DNA from: Miscanthus floridulus
Taxonomy: Eukaryota > Streptophyta > Magnoliopsida > Poales > Poaceae
Length of the DNA stretch: 64,000 nucleotides
Direction: 5' to 3'
Assembly: GCF_019320115.1 (NCBI RefSeq)
Contig: NC_089598.1
Location: 24,395,585-24,459,584, forward strand
The notes under the pieces were generated by a model. That model had not been told where the DNA came from and searched no databases. It saw only the letters and a list, made by a program, of their open reading frames with translations. This document shows positions 23,458-34,332 of the stretch, piece after piece (positions within the stretch are counted from its first letter, which is position 1; each line of letters begins with the position of its first letter). The position numbers and the translations under genes were made by a program.

Positions 23458-23690
23458 CTCCCTCTGTCCCAAATTCTGTCGCTTTTGGTTTCCGTACCGC
23501 AAGTTTGACTCAATCGGTAGAAAATAAGTGCAATATTTGTATCTTCAAATAAATTTATTAAAAAACTAAATTCAAAGATCTTTCCAATGATATTAATTAT
23601 GTACCATAAATATTAATATTTTTTAATATATATTTTGTCAAAGTTGTTTCTCGAAAAACGAAAACGACCCATATTATGGGACGGAGGGAG
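23458..23690. mobile_element. Stowaway MITE
   Basis: This is a 233-bp element bounded by CTCCCTCTGTCCC and GGGACGGAGGGAG with TA target duplications at 23456-23457 and 23691-23692. These are the canonical ends of grass Stowaway (Tc1/mariner-derived). It has an AT-rich centre and no coding capacity. Confidence 0.93.
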
Positions 23691-24136
23691 TAACACTTTT
23701 GGCTTAGTTCCCCACTGTAGATGGGTCGTAGAATTAAATGTCTATTTAGTTTGTAGTCCCTTTAGCGGTAGCACTTAATGCGCAATGTTTTGTTTAAGCC
23801 AATGTTTCCGGGAGCCCAAAAGAAAAGGCAGCCCATTGTAAAATGCACTTCTTTCGCTCATATCTTAATACAAAGAAGTGTAGGGTGATAGGAACCCTCC
23901 CAAATCATCGCTCAAGAAAGTGCTACAATCACGTGAGAAAGAGTTTCGACTATGACAAAGACGAGCACACATTTGTCGAGGAATGATTGCGGAATAGTCG
24001 AGTAAAGAGGAAGGTGAAAGTAACAAAGCACCAGAAGCACAAGTGTCGAGCATCTAAATTGACTTTTCAAAGGTTCCAAGAACATTCAAATCTGCAGACA
24101 GAATTCTTGGGAAGATAGGACAAAATAGCTACTCAT

Positions 24137-24385
24137 CATTTCGTTCTAAATTATAGTCTATTTTAGTTTTCTTCTCTAATAAATCAGACATTTCTAACTT
24201 CAACTAGGGTTATACAAAATACATCAACATCTAATTAGTTTTATTAAATTTTCTATGCAATATATATATATATATTCATAATGCATTTATTTGAATTTAT
24301 AGATGCTAATATATATATTTTGAAGAAAAATTGACTAAAGTTAAACATGACTTAGGATGAATCCATAAAACTAAAGACTTGTTGG
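24137..24385. mobile_element. possible degenerate Stowaway-like MITE
   Basis: Outer blocks resemble old Stowaway ends (TTCGTTCTAAATTATAGTC on the left, GACTTAGGATGAATCC on the right) around an AT-rich centre. No clean target duplication is visible. Confidence 0.3.
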
Positions 24386-24798
24386 TTGTACTCATATTTA
24401 CCTTAAGTCAATCCACTTGTATCGGAGTGGTACATACAGATTGAATAGCCAAACAAGATATAAAGCAAACCATACTTTGGGAAAGACAAATATATGTGAT
24501 CTCAATCATAGCACTACTCCAATAATGTGGTGGGAGAATTTTTTTGCCCACTTTTGTCATTGGGAACAATTTACAACGTGGCGCTGAATGGATGCGCGAT
24601 GTATAAGCATTCCCCTTTATTTTCCACTCAGACAACTTTGCAACGTGACATTATTCCACATTTCCTTTCTTGTATCAGAAGCTGAAACAGCGACCTTCTC
24701 TCTTTTTATCATACTGTTTTACCACTTTACTGCTGGCTGCATTTAACTTATGATTACCATGCATAAGCACTAAGTAGTTGAGTCAATTTATTCCAACA

Positions 24799-24807
24799 TC
24801 CAACAGG
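24799..24807. repeat. 9-bp target duplication of the foldback element (left)
   Basis: TCCAACAGG, repeated exactly at 25292-25300. Confidence 0.85.
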
Positions 24808-25291
24808 CCGAATTTTCTATTTTTAGCTATTTTTTTGAAATTTTTTTTCACAAATATGCCTCTGGAGTAAAGATTTCATAATCTGAACCCTTAGCTCGGC
24901 GCCATCGTTGCTGACGACGAGCTAACACGTCTCGGTGCCAGCGTCCCTGGCGCCGAGCTCTTGGGCTCGAAGCAAACATGACGGTGACATGGCAGGAAGC
25001 TCGGCGCCAGTCACCCTAGCGCCAAGCTCGGCGCCGTAGATCTTGGCACCAGGGTGACTGACTGCCAAGATCTACGACACCGAGCTCGGTGCCAAGATCT
25101 ACTACGCCGAGCTTGTCACCGTCACGTTTGCTTCGAGCCCAAGAGCTCGGCGCCAGGGACGCTGGCGCCGAGAGGTGTCTCGGCGCCAGCAACGATGGCG
25201 CCGAGCTAAGGGTCCAGATTCTGAAATCTTTCATCCAGGGACATATTTGTGAAAAAATTTCAAAAAAAAAAGCTAAAAAATAAAAATTCGG
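24808..25291. mobile_element. Foldback, Mutator-like MITE with GGCGCC-rich arms
   Basis: A 484-bp element flanked by an exact 9-bp duplication (TCCAACAGG), the size typical of Mutator-like elements. Almost all of it is one imperfect inverted repeat. The left arm opens CCGAATTTTCTATTTTTAGCT and the right arm closes AGCTAAAAAATAAAAATTCGG. Further in, the arms mirror each other through CACAAATATG/CATATTTGTG, AGCTCGGCGCCA/TGGCGCCGAGCT and GGGCTCGAAGCAAAC/GTTTGCTTCGAGCCC to a centre near 25045. There are at least ten GGCGCC, or near-GGCGCC, cores. It has no protein-coding capacity. A transcript would fold into a long hairpin. Confidence 0.8.
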
Positions 25292-25300
25292 TCCAACAGG
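25292..25300. repeat. 9-bp target duplication of the foldback element (right)
   Basis: TCCAACAGG, matching 24799-24807. Confidence 0.85.
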
Positions 25301-25511
25301 TTACACTACCAGGCTTCTCCCCCACTTTTCTTTCTTTCTTTTCTACTTCTTTTGGAGAGAGAGAGAGAGGCAACTTCTTTGTTCTTTTTTTTAGAGATGA
25401 ACGAGACAGAGGAACGGGCTCGTTGAAAGACTGCAACTACTACTTGTACCCATCCGCGGGGTTATGGAAATAACAATGACGACCAGCTAAATTTCTGTAC
25501 AGAAATGATAT

Positions 25512-25800
25512 GCAACACATATGTGTTTTAGCAAAAAAAAAAAAATACATATATTTTTTATCTCTCTCCCTCTATTTCTCACCGGTGACCACCGGCGCCG
25601 GCGACGGCAACCGGCGAGCTCGCCCCGGCACCCGTGGCAGCGGCGGCGGCGGATCTGTGATTTGTCATTCCATAGAAAAAAAAAATTATGATCTGTGATC
25701 TGTGGAGGCTAGAGGTAGAAGAAGGGTGACGACTGTTGGATCTTAATCCTATGGTGAAAAAAAATTCATGTGTTGAAACTACATAAAACACATAGTTGTG
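25512..25800 (+). mobile_element. MITE with ACACATATGTGTTTTA ends, copy 1
   Basis: Left end CAACACATATGTGTTTTAG and right end TAAAACACATAGTTGTG are inverted repeats. The inside has CACCGG-rich and (GGC)n blocks, then TAATCCTATGGTG. The same element is present in the opposite orientation at about 37299-37640. Confidence 0.6.
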
Positions 25801-26105
25801 TATAAGACGGACTCATTTTCTAACCTTTGGGCGGAAATGAATGGTCTCGCCAGTCTCCAGCATCTTCTAATATATAAGCAAATCTGTGTGAAAGATAAAC
25901 CTGTTCCAGAACGACATGTGAAACCAACTCCAATTCGGTCAGACGGCGTGTTTAGGTAATATAAATACTTGGCCCTGGTGACGCGTATGTATCTTTTGAA
26001 CCTTCCACGCGATTGTAAGTTTTGTGCAGTTGATCCGTGTAATAGGACGTGGATGAGTTCATACATTGGCTTTGTGTTGAATGAGATATTCCTTTTAGAG
26101 AATGT

Positions 26106-26389
26106 TAGAGCATCTTCAAAAGTCTTTATAAATCTTACTCTCTAAATCAATGGGTTATTTGCATAAAAATCGTTTTTTATATATTTTCACTCTCCAACAG
26201 TTTTTCTATATCTCATGCGTACTCTAGAGAGTCATTCTTGTCTTTTATTTTTGGCTAGCGAAAAATTCAGAATAAAATATGACTATATTTGGATGACCAT
26301 TTAGAGAAGACGTTGAAAAGTAGTTTTTCACCAAAATCTCTATTCCTAGCATTTATGAAGAATATGGATAGTGTCTTGGAGATGCTCTA
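26106..26389. mobile_element. MITE with TAGAGCATCTYCAA ends
   Basis: A 284-bp AT-rich element with inverted ends TAGAGCATCTTCAA (26106) and TTGGAGATGCTCTA (ending 26389), a very common terminal motif of short elements in grasses. The superfamily is not assigned. A related end (GAGCATGTTCAAGAGAAT) occurs near 52945. Confidence 0.6.
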
Positions 26390-27093
26390 CTGGGATATAA
26401 GTGTCTAGGGATCATATGGGCATAGCTAGTAGGGGGAAAACATTCAGTCAAATAAGTCAAAAGTGAAGTATTTGCATACCCCCCCCCCCCCTTTTTTTTT
26501 ACACAACCTGTTATTTAAAATAAAATGCCGCTTAATAAAGATAAATGCATATGTAAATTGAGCTTAGCTCAGTTAGGCCAAACTATTTTTTTAGTGGTAG
26601 GTAAGTTACTGTGCTTCGCGAAAAGGGTGAATATGTGTTTGAGTTGAAGCAGAACTTGCTCTGGATGGCAGGTGGGAACGAAATGGCCAGACCTTTAGTT
26701 TTGATGAAGTGCTTATTTTAACACACCAATGTGATGTGCGCGTCCTCAGCTCTAGGAAGTGGACGAACCTTTGGTCCTTTGTGCGTCTTTGATGTTCGCG
26801 ATACATAAATGTGTGAAAATCCTCGCGTGTTTGGAGAAAAGATAACAAGGGCGGGCAAACAGTTTGGTTCACTAGCTCTCGACTGTATTTTTTAAGCACG
26901 TGAGTTGCCTCTATAATAAAAAAAATGATAAGAAGACACAACCGAACCAACCAACGAAACCACCCGCTAGCATATGACCAAACAAGATAATTTTCGCATG
27001 CATGAGCAATAACGACAAAGATCGAGTTTACCTAGACAAGCCGGCCCTGCTCCTCCAAAGGAACCACCGTCCACGTCGCCTGAAATTGTCACA
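26390..27093. other. intergenic, nothing recognised
   Basis: AT-rich DNA with a C run near 26480-26492; no gene or element ends supported. Confidence 0.4.
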
Positions 27094-28283
27094 GACGTCC
27101 GATCTCCCCCACCGACGGCCCAGATTGTTTCCGCCGGATTCTTTTGAAGTGCCTTCTGCCCGGATATACCGTTGGAAGCGGCTAGCTTCACCTCTTCTCT
27201 GTTTCTCTTCTCCGGCTTCTACCAGAATCCGGTGAACCAAATATATATCAGGCTGAAGCTGCCTCTCCTTCCCGACCCTTCTCCTTCTCGACACTTCTCT
27301 CCCCTCCACGCTCTCTCTCTCCGTCTTCCTCCCGGTACGGCCAGGGCGACGCTCGCCGGCGCGAGCGGGGCGCGGTTGCGGCTCCCCTCCTCCCCCCTCC
27401 CTGGCGCGCCTCTCCTGCTCCCTCCCCCCCCCCCTCTCTCAGCGGCGCGGGAGGGCCCCGGCGCGGCAGCTCCGACGGCCCTGGCGAGGGCGGCCCTAGC
27501 ACGGAGGGCCGCGGTCCGCGGCAGCGCCGGCGGATCCAGCGAGGTTGGCCCCTAACGTGGAGGCCCTAGCGTGGTCTGGAGTCTGCTCTTCATCTTGAGG
27601 TCGCTTGTCCTGCTCAGTCTCCTCTTCCGAATTCCTACGTGGTCAACCAGTATGCTAAAAATTATCAATTCTTATGCATTGACTAAACTAATTGCAGGTG
27701 TGTGGGTGCTTTGTAATAGGTTAGCACAGTCATCAGCATGCTTTGGTGAGCTTGTTTGTAATGTGAGTGCTTCTGCGACTGGGTTGATAGAGTTGGAAAT
27801 TCAGTGGACCAAGCAGCTGGACCAAGGTACACACATCTGCAGGTGGAATTCCTAAATCCTTACTACTTTGCCAGAATTATTACTGCCTTTATTTGCCATA
27901 TGACTGCAGCAGGAAAGGTGTGTGCAGACCAAGGATGGTCTATTTTATCACCATGCTGCCAAAAGGTAATAATACTCTGTTTAGTTGGGAATGTATTACT
28001 GCTTGTTACTGCTCCTATATGGACCGATATGGCTTTCTCTGTTTATATGTTGCCATGGTTCAATGTATGTGTTAAATTTACAAAGGATAGAAGAATATAT
28101 TGTGATGTGGCTTCATAGTACAGAGTGCAGTTCACATCACTGAATAAAGTCAAAATGTTATCTAATGCGAAAATATGCTCTCTGATTAAACCATCCAAAA
28201 CACTGCGTTAAGTAATCCGAATGCTGACTAAACACTTACCAATCCAATGATAAGAAAGAAAACAGAAGTGGCACTCTGACAAA
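27094..28283. repeat. tandem duplication, copy 1 (about 1.19 kb)
   Basis: The unit starts GACGTCCGATCTCCCCCACC and ends GTGGCACTCTGACAAA. It is repeated almost identically from 28292. Differences visible by eye include a shorter C run, one base change at ATATACC/ATATACT and a small indel near GGTCCGCGG/GGTCACGG. It contains a GC-rich segment with weak coding potential followed by an intron-like AATTGCAG|GTGTGTGGG acceptor. It may be a captured gene fragment. Confidence 0.9.
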
Positions 28284-29313
28284 ACAGAAGTGACGTCCGA
28301 TCTCCCCCACCGACGGCCCAGATTGTTTCCGCCGGATTCTTTTGAAGTGCCTTCTGCCCGGATATACTGTTGGAAGCGGCTAGCTTCACCTCTTCTCTGT
28401 TTCTCTTCTCCGGCTTCTACCAGAATCCGGTGAACCAAATATATATCAGGCTGAAGCTGCCTCTCCTTCCCGACCCTTCTCCTTCTCGACACTTCTCTCC
28501 CCTCCACGCTCTCTCTCTCCGTCTTCCTCCCGGTACGGCCAGGGCGACGCTCGCCGGCGCGAGCGGGGCGCGGTTGCGGCTCCCCTCCTCCCCCCTCCCT
28601 GGCGCGCCTCTCCTGCTCCCTCCCCCCCCCTCTCTCAGCGGCGCGGGAGGGCCCCGGCGCGGCAGCTCCGACGGCCCTGGCGAGGGCGGCCCTAGCACGG
28701 AGGGCCGCGGTCACGGCAGCGCCGGCGGATCCAGCGAGGTTGGCCCCTAACGTGGAGGCCCTAGCGTGGTCTGGAGTCTGCTCTTCATCTTGAGGTCGCT
28801 TGTCCTGCTCAGTCTCCTCTTCCGAATTCCTACGTGGTCAACCAGTATGCTAAAAATTATCAATTCTTATGCATTGACTAAACTAATTGCAGGTGTGTGG
28901 GTGCTTTGTAATAGGTTAGCACAGTCATCAGCATGCTTTGGTGAGCTTGTTTGTAATGTGAGTGCTTCTGCGACTGGGTTGACAGAGTTGGAAATTCAGT
29001 GGACCAAGCAGCTGGACCAAGGTACACACATCTGCAGGTGGAATTCCTAAATCCTTACTACTTTGCCAGAATTATTACTGCCTTTATTTGCCATATGACT
29101 GCAGCAGGAAAGGTGTGTGCAGACCAAGGATGGTCTATTTTATCACCATGCTGCCAAAAGGTAATAATACTCTGTTTAGTTGGGAATGTATTACTGCTTG
29201 TTACTGCTCCTATATGGACCGATATGGCTTTCTCTGTTTATATGTTGCCATGGTTCAATGTATGTGTTAAATTTACAAAGGATAGAAGAATATATTGTGA
29301 TGTGGCTTCATAG

Positions 29314-29321
29314 TACAGAGT
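29314..29321. repeat. 8-bp target duplication of the hAT element (left)
   Basis: TACAGAGT, repeated at 33085-33092. Confidence 0.95.
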
Positions 29322-29959
29322 CAAAGTTGAGCAACGGGCCGGCCCGGCACGGCCCGGCCCGGGCCCGGGCTAGGCACGGCCCGTAAGGGCACGGGCCTGA
29401 TTGGCACGGCGTGCCGCCGGGCCGTGCCCCAATGGGACACCGTGTTTGCTTGCAGGCCCAGGCACGGTCCGTGGGCCGATTTACAGGCCGTGCCAGCCCG
29501 TTCAGCACGGGGCCCATTAAGACATCAGGCCAGCCCGTGGCCCGCTGTTTAAAAAACACCTTTTTCAAATTCATTTCAACAGATCTACAGTTCAGGACAT
29601 GTATCAAATTCATTTTCACAATTGACAAGTTCACAAATCACAAAAACATTTCAGAATTCACATTTCATACTTGATATCATAGCTATAGCTCACAAGTCAC
29701 AAGTTCACATAATCACATTTCATCAGTTCACAATAGAGCAAATGGAAGCCAAATATGTTTAAACTTGAGCTGTTCGTGCAATGCCGCCTCATTAAAAACC
29801 TTTGTAGGTAAAACTCACACCTCGTGAGATAAAACCCTACAAAGGAAAAGAGTACGGCCAGCTCATTATTGAATGGTTCAATTGTTCAAAGTTATTACAA
29901 ACCAAGTGTCTCAAATGTCTTCTCTCACTCAGACTCAATGCCTCACTCTCACTAACTGC

Positions 29960-32170
29960 CTAAGTGGTTATTCCACTAGCACCAGAGTCATGATCTAGAA
30001 ACTGATTCTTGAAGTAGTCTTCATACTCCTCATCCTCCACTGTATGCTGTCCCTTCTCTTCACCAAGCTCCCAGTCCTTCACGCAGATCAACATCTCCAC
30101 AGTGTCTGGTCCCAATCGACGTCGGCGCTCCTCAATGATCCTGCCAGTAAGACTAAAGCAAGACTCCGAAGAAGTTGTTGAAACAGGGACAGACATAATA
30201 TCTTTAGCCATTGTACAGAGAACTGGGAAGGTTAGTTTATGCTCATGCCACCAATTCAGGACATCAAAATCATCATCATAGGCCACAACATTGTCACTGT
30301 CAAGGTAAACAGTGAGCTCAGAGAGACCAGGAGGCACAGCAGATGATCCAGCAGTACTTGAAGGACCAGAAGAAACTGATCCTCCAAATATTTTGCCCCA
30401 TGCCTGCTTCCTCTTACCTGTCAATCCAGATGGATGGGTGGTCCTAGCTGGCCTAGCTGCACCAAACTTAGATTCATACTTGTCATACAGTTTATGCAAC
30501 TCAAATTTGACCTCAGCAAGATAATCAATGTAACTCATATTGTTACTCTGAGCAAGCAAGTCAAGCACATTCTGCAAACCTCTCATCTTAGCCCTTGGGT
30601 CCAGAACAAAAGCAAATGCATATAACAGTGGCACATGTTTCCAGTATTTAAGAAATTTAGCCTTCATTGGAGCAACAACATTACATAGATTAGAATCATG
30701 TTCATAGTCATGCAGGTGGCTAGCAATCTCAAGTATGTGATGCAGTACCAAAGGACTAGTAGGGTAATAAACACCAGACAGAGCAACAGTTGAATCATAG
30801 AACAATTCAAGAAACTGCAACACCTTTTCAGCAATGTACCAGTGCTGTTCAACCAACAGAGGATAGCCAAACTGAAGATTAATGAACACAGAAAATACAG
30901 TTCTATATGGCATTAAATGTTTAAGCATAAGATAGGTTGAGTTCCATCTAACATCCATATCCAAACAAAACTTACGAGGACGCATCCCCTTAGCTTGGCA
31001 GTATTCCTTGAATTGAGCAATGCGCTGATTAGATGAATTTAGGAAGTTAATTGCAGTTCTAAAAATCTCTATGCAAGGTTTAAGCCTTTTCAAACCAGAT
31101 TTAACAATCAAGTTAATTATATGGCAAGCACATCGCTGATGCACAACATGATACACCTTTTTAGTATGATCAGAAGGATCAACATCATAGCCCAGGTAAC
31201 CATCAAGCAAAGGGGTCAAAGCAAGCATAGCAGTTGTATTAGAAGATGCATTATCAAGACTAACAGAGAAAACTTTGTCAAGCAGGCCCCAATCTCTAAG
31301 CACACCAGAGATACATTCAGCAATGTTAATGCCATTATGACTCACTTCAATCAGTTTAAAACCAATAACAGATTTCTTAAGTTCCCAATCAGAAGTAATG
31401 TAGTGAGCAACAACAGCAATATAATCTTCCTTAGCATTACCAGACCAGATATCAGATGTCAAACAAACAGAAGACACACCAGGCATAACAGCAGCTTTAA
31501 GGTGCAACATTTTTTCATTGTATAGCTTAGACAGATCTCTAGCTGTGCTAAATCTAGTGACCCTCTTATATCTAGGATTGTGAGCACGCTGAATGTAATC
31601 ATCCCAAGCATCATTATCAGCAATAGACAAAGGCAGATCCAATCTAGCAATCAAACGAATCAGCTCATGCCTAGCAACATCAGGCTTATACTCCCAGTTT
31701 CTATAAGATCCATCAGGGTTTAAAGCAAGCCTACTTTGAACAGCATTAGCCCTATCAACTTTCTTTTTACAGGATATTAGATGTCTTTTTAAGTGACCAG
31801 TGCCATTAGCAGATTTACCAGACAAACGATGACGACAAAGCTTGCAAATAGCAGAAACAACCTGCTCACCATCCACTACCTCTTTGACTTCCTCGAAGTC
31901 AGCCCACACAGGGGAGCGCCGCTTACCAGTACCAGTGGTGGACGAAGCGAGTGAAGCTGCATCACTAGGGGCCGCCGCCGACGCACCAGCAGCAGCACTA
32001 GCCGCCGGCGCACCACCATCAGCACCATCATCTCGGTTGGTCGGAGGAGCACTCCTACCGAACAAGAGATGAGCAGCATCGCCCATGTCGTCTTCGTCGT
32101 CGGGGATCTGGCCCAACGACCTGAGCTCGTCATTGATGGTTGGACCATCGTCGTCACCAGAGCCGGCCAT
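29960..32170 (-). CDS. hAT transposase, intact 736 aa
   Basis: A full-length open frame from ATG 32170 to TAG. An acidic and Ala-rich leader (1-80) is followed by a BED zinc finger: RRSPVWADF at about 84-92, C109-x2-C112, then H126 and H130 in GTGHLKRHLISC. The RNase H-like core shows LTSDIWS with Asp240, VSLDNASSN with Asp306, CACHIINLI (347-355) and MDVRWNSTY (405-413). After the helical insertion comes YAFAFVLDPRAKM. The C-terminal hATC dimerisation region is LNWWHEHKLTFPVLCTMAKD with the SSESCFSLTGRII block. The length suits Ac/Tam3-type transposases. I did not assign the third acidic residue. No stop or frameshift is present, which is unusual in this window. It would act in the nucleus, excising and reinserting the element. 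Confidence 0.93.
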   Translation of the reverse strand: MAGSGDDDGPTINDELRSLGQIPDDEDDMGDAAHLLFGRSAPPTNRDDGADGGAPAASAAAGASAAAPSDAASLASSTTGTGKRRSPVWADFEEVKEVVDGEQVVSAICKLCRHRLSGKSANGTGHLKRHLISCKKKVDRANAVQSRLALNPDGSYRNWEYKPDVARHELIRLIARLDLPLSIADNDAWDDYIQRAHNPRYKRVTRFSTARDLSKLYNEKMLHLKAAVMPGVSSVCLTSDIWSGNAKEDYIAVVAHYITSDWELKKSVIGFKLIEVSHNGINIAECISGVLRDWGLLDKVFSVSLDNASSNTTAMLALTPLLDGYLGYDVDPSDHTKKVYHVVHQRCACHIINLIVKSGLKRLKPCIEIFRTAINFLNSSNQRIAQFKEYCQAKGMRPRKFCLDMDVRWNSTYLMLKHLMPYRTVFSVFINLQFGYPLLVEQHWYIAEKVLQFLELFYDSTVALSGVYYPTSPLVLHHILEIASHLHDYEHDSNLCNVVAPMKAKFLKYWKHVPLLYAFAFVLDPRAKMRGLQNVLDLLAQSNNMSYIDYLAEVKFELHKLYDKYESKFGAARPARTTHPSGLTGKRKQAWGKIFGGSVSSGPSSTAGSSAVPPGLSELTVYLDSDNVVAYDDDFDVLNWWHEHKLTFPVLCTMAKDIMSVPVSTTSSESCFSLTGRIIEERRRRLGPDTVEMLICVKDWELGEEKGQHTVEDEEYEDYFKNQFLDHDSGASGITT

Positions 32171-32273
32171 GGCTACCGCACAGCCTCTTCTTCAGCTCTC
32201 GGCACCGTTCCTCAACGGATCTAGCGGCACCAGCTAACGCCGGTGACCTGCAATGCAAAAAGAAAACAGAGAG

Positions 32274-32303
32274 TCAGAGAGAGAGAGAGAGAGAGAGAGA
32301 GCA
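32274..32303. repeat. (GA)n microsatellite in the hAT 5' UTR intron
   Basis: A run of about 14 GA units with one or two interruptions, inside the inferred 5' UTR intron. Confidence 0.85.
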
Positions 32304-32862
32304 GAGAGGTTAGAATAGATCAAGATTCAAGGCTACGGGCTAGATCTAGGGTTAGAGTGGAGGTGGAGGGCTGGAGGCGTGGAGATCAGCTTACCTGCAT
32401 GGAGCCGGAGCCCGGCGCCGGAGAGACGGAGAAGAAGACGAGCGGCAGCGGCACCACTCCCCGACAGACGGTGACAAACAAGTTGCACGGTGGTGAAGAC
32501 CTTGCCGGTCAGAGAGAGAGAGGGAGGGAGAAGGAAGAAGACAGTACGAGAGCTCAGGATACGGCCGGAGACTAGGAAGATGACGAGAAAGGAGAGCAAG
32601 ATCCGGCGGTGGAGACGGCTCAGAAGGGAGAGCTCCAAGATCTCCAAGATCCGGCGGTGGAGACCTTGTCGGAGTGCAGGACGAGCGGCGAGCGGTGGAT
32701 CTTGGAGTCCTTGCCGGCGTCGAGCGGCGAGCGGTGGGCGGCGGCGCAAGGCGGGACGAGCAGGCGAGGTGGGGTGGGATCTAGGGTTTCGCGGTGGGGA
32801 ACGGTTGCGGCGGCCGGGGGAGGGAAATGAGGCGCGGCCGCGCGGGGGGACGGCCGGCTGGC

Positions 32863-32870
32863 TTATATAG
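32863..32870 (-). promoter_or_regulatory. TATA box of the hAT transposase gene
   Basis: CTATATAAG on the minus strand, about 470 bases before the splice donor. It fits transcription through the 5' UTR intron (donor CATGCAG|GTAAGC at 32395/32394, acceptor TTGCAG|GTCACC at 32248/32247). Confidence 0.6.
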
Positions 32871-33084
32871 CCCCCCGGCTTACCGGGCCCTACCGGGCCA
32901 ACCCTAGAAAAACGGGCCGGGCCGTGCCGCACGGCGTGCCTTGTTGACAGCCCAAGCACGGCCTGCAGCGGGCACCGGGCCGGCACGAGGCACGGTCGCG
33001 TACGGGCCGGGCCGTTTTCGGACCGGGCCATGCAACCGTGCTTCGGACCGGGCCGAAAGCACGCGGGCTGCATGCTAATCTTTA

Positions 33085-33092
33085 TACAGAGT
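33085..33092. repeat. 8-bp target duplication of the hAT element (right)
   Basis: TACAGAGT, matching 29314-29321. Confidence 0.95.
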
Positions 33093-34332
33093 GCAGTTCA
33101 CATCACTGAATAAAGTCAAAATGTTATCTAATGCGAAAATATGCTCTCTGATTAAACCATCCAAAACACTGCGTTAAGTAATCCGAATGCTGACTAAACA
33201 CTTACCAATCCAATGATAAGAAAGAAAACAGAAGTGGCACTCTGACAAATCTATCTAATACTATGCAGGAGTTACGACTTCTAACATTATGTCACACATT
33301 TCAGGAAGGCCAAGAAACTACAGGTACCATGAAACTTTGATTACATTGCCATCCAATATTCAATTCGCACTCAAGTGCTAATTTGTCCCATTATAAGATG
33401 CTGCATCAACATAAATTGCATACCAGATTCTACAAACCAAAAGCCAGGGAGAGAGCTGGAAAAAGTTTCCTGTGCCAACATCCCAGTGAGACTACATCCT
33501 GCATACCTCCATGAATTTCTTTTATTGGGTGTCCTATTTCTTAATTATTGTGGCCCAGCTCTACTACGTACTTACGTAGGCCTACATGAGTAATTTTTCT
33601 TACACACTAATATATCCTATAAAAAAGAAACAGTAAATGCTTCGAGATGGCTGCAGTACTATATTCAGCATCACAGATGCTCCACCTACAAAGGAGTCTA
33701 GAATAATTTAGCTATCACATTTTGTTTGCATCACAGGCTGTTTCAATTTCTCAAAGGACAAATATGAACAAATATTTACGACTGGGAGTACCAAATCGAG
33801 TTGGTGTAACCTAAAAATGAAACCTCATTTTTTTCTTTGTTGGTTTGATTTTTTCGTCAGCTCAATTCCTTTGGGTTGTATTGCAGGAAGCTACAACCAC
33901 TTCAGAAACTTGCAATCAATTTATCTATTTGATTTTCTGATCCATAATTTCTTAAGTCAACCAAACAGTTCACTAAAAATGTGCAAGCTGTCTCTTCTCT
34001 ATGCACTCTACAAATGATGCGGATTTCATCTTCAAATTAGTAATAGTGCTCTAATGTTGATGACAAAAAAAGGCAGAATAAAGATATATGAACATGAATG
34101 CGGCTTCCTATTTTTCCAAGTCCCTATCTATTTTGCAGTTGAACATAGTGCCTAATGGCTTCATGTGCATCATAGGTCCTCAGTTTTAAGCCTGGACAGT
34201 CCCAGCTACACAGATGCTAGACCAATATAAATGCATGCAATATTTATCTGTGCAATATCTATCTGTTATTTCCTATTAGTGTATCATTGCTTATGTTCCA
34301 TATTTCCCGTATGGTAATCACTGACATATTAT

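Larger units (their letters stand above)
29322..33084 (-). mobile_element. complete hAT transposon, potentially autonomous
   Basis: A 3763-bp element with an exact 8-bp duplication (TACAGAGT) and the empty site preserved in the tandem copy. Short imperfect terminal repeats are CAAAGTTGAGC (left) and GCTAATCTTTA (right, inverted). Both subterminal regions (about 29335-29530 and 32880-33060) are packed with GGCACGGCC/GGCCGTGCC variants, the sort of clustered sites hAT transposases bind. One uninterrupted transposase frame (32170-29960) lies on the minus strand, with a TATA box at 32870-32863 and a 5' UTR intron at 32394-32248. Confidence 0.92.
28292..33249. repeat. tandem duplication, copy 2, split by the hAT element
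   Basis: Copy 2 runs from 28292 to 29321 and resumes after the hAT insertion, at 33093-33249 (GCAGTTCACATCACTGAAT...CTCTGACAAA). Without the insert and one TSD copy it is 1187 bp, three bases shorter than copy 1. The uninterrupted copy 1 shows the empty target site (CATAGTACAGAGTGCAG). Confidence 0.9.

Noticed and set aside
28208..28714. 168-codon minus-strand Arg/Ala/Gly-rich frame (with a similar one in copy 1)
   Set aside because: GC-rich part of the duplicated unit; the opposite strand is open too and no domain is present.
32333..33073. 246-codon minus-strand frame
   Set aside because: It covers the hAT 5' leader, intron donor and GC-rich subterminal repeats; the composition explains the open frame.
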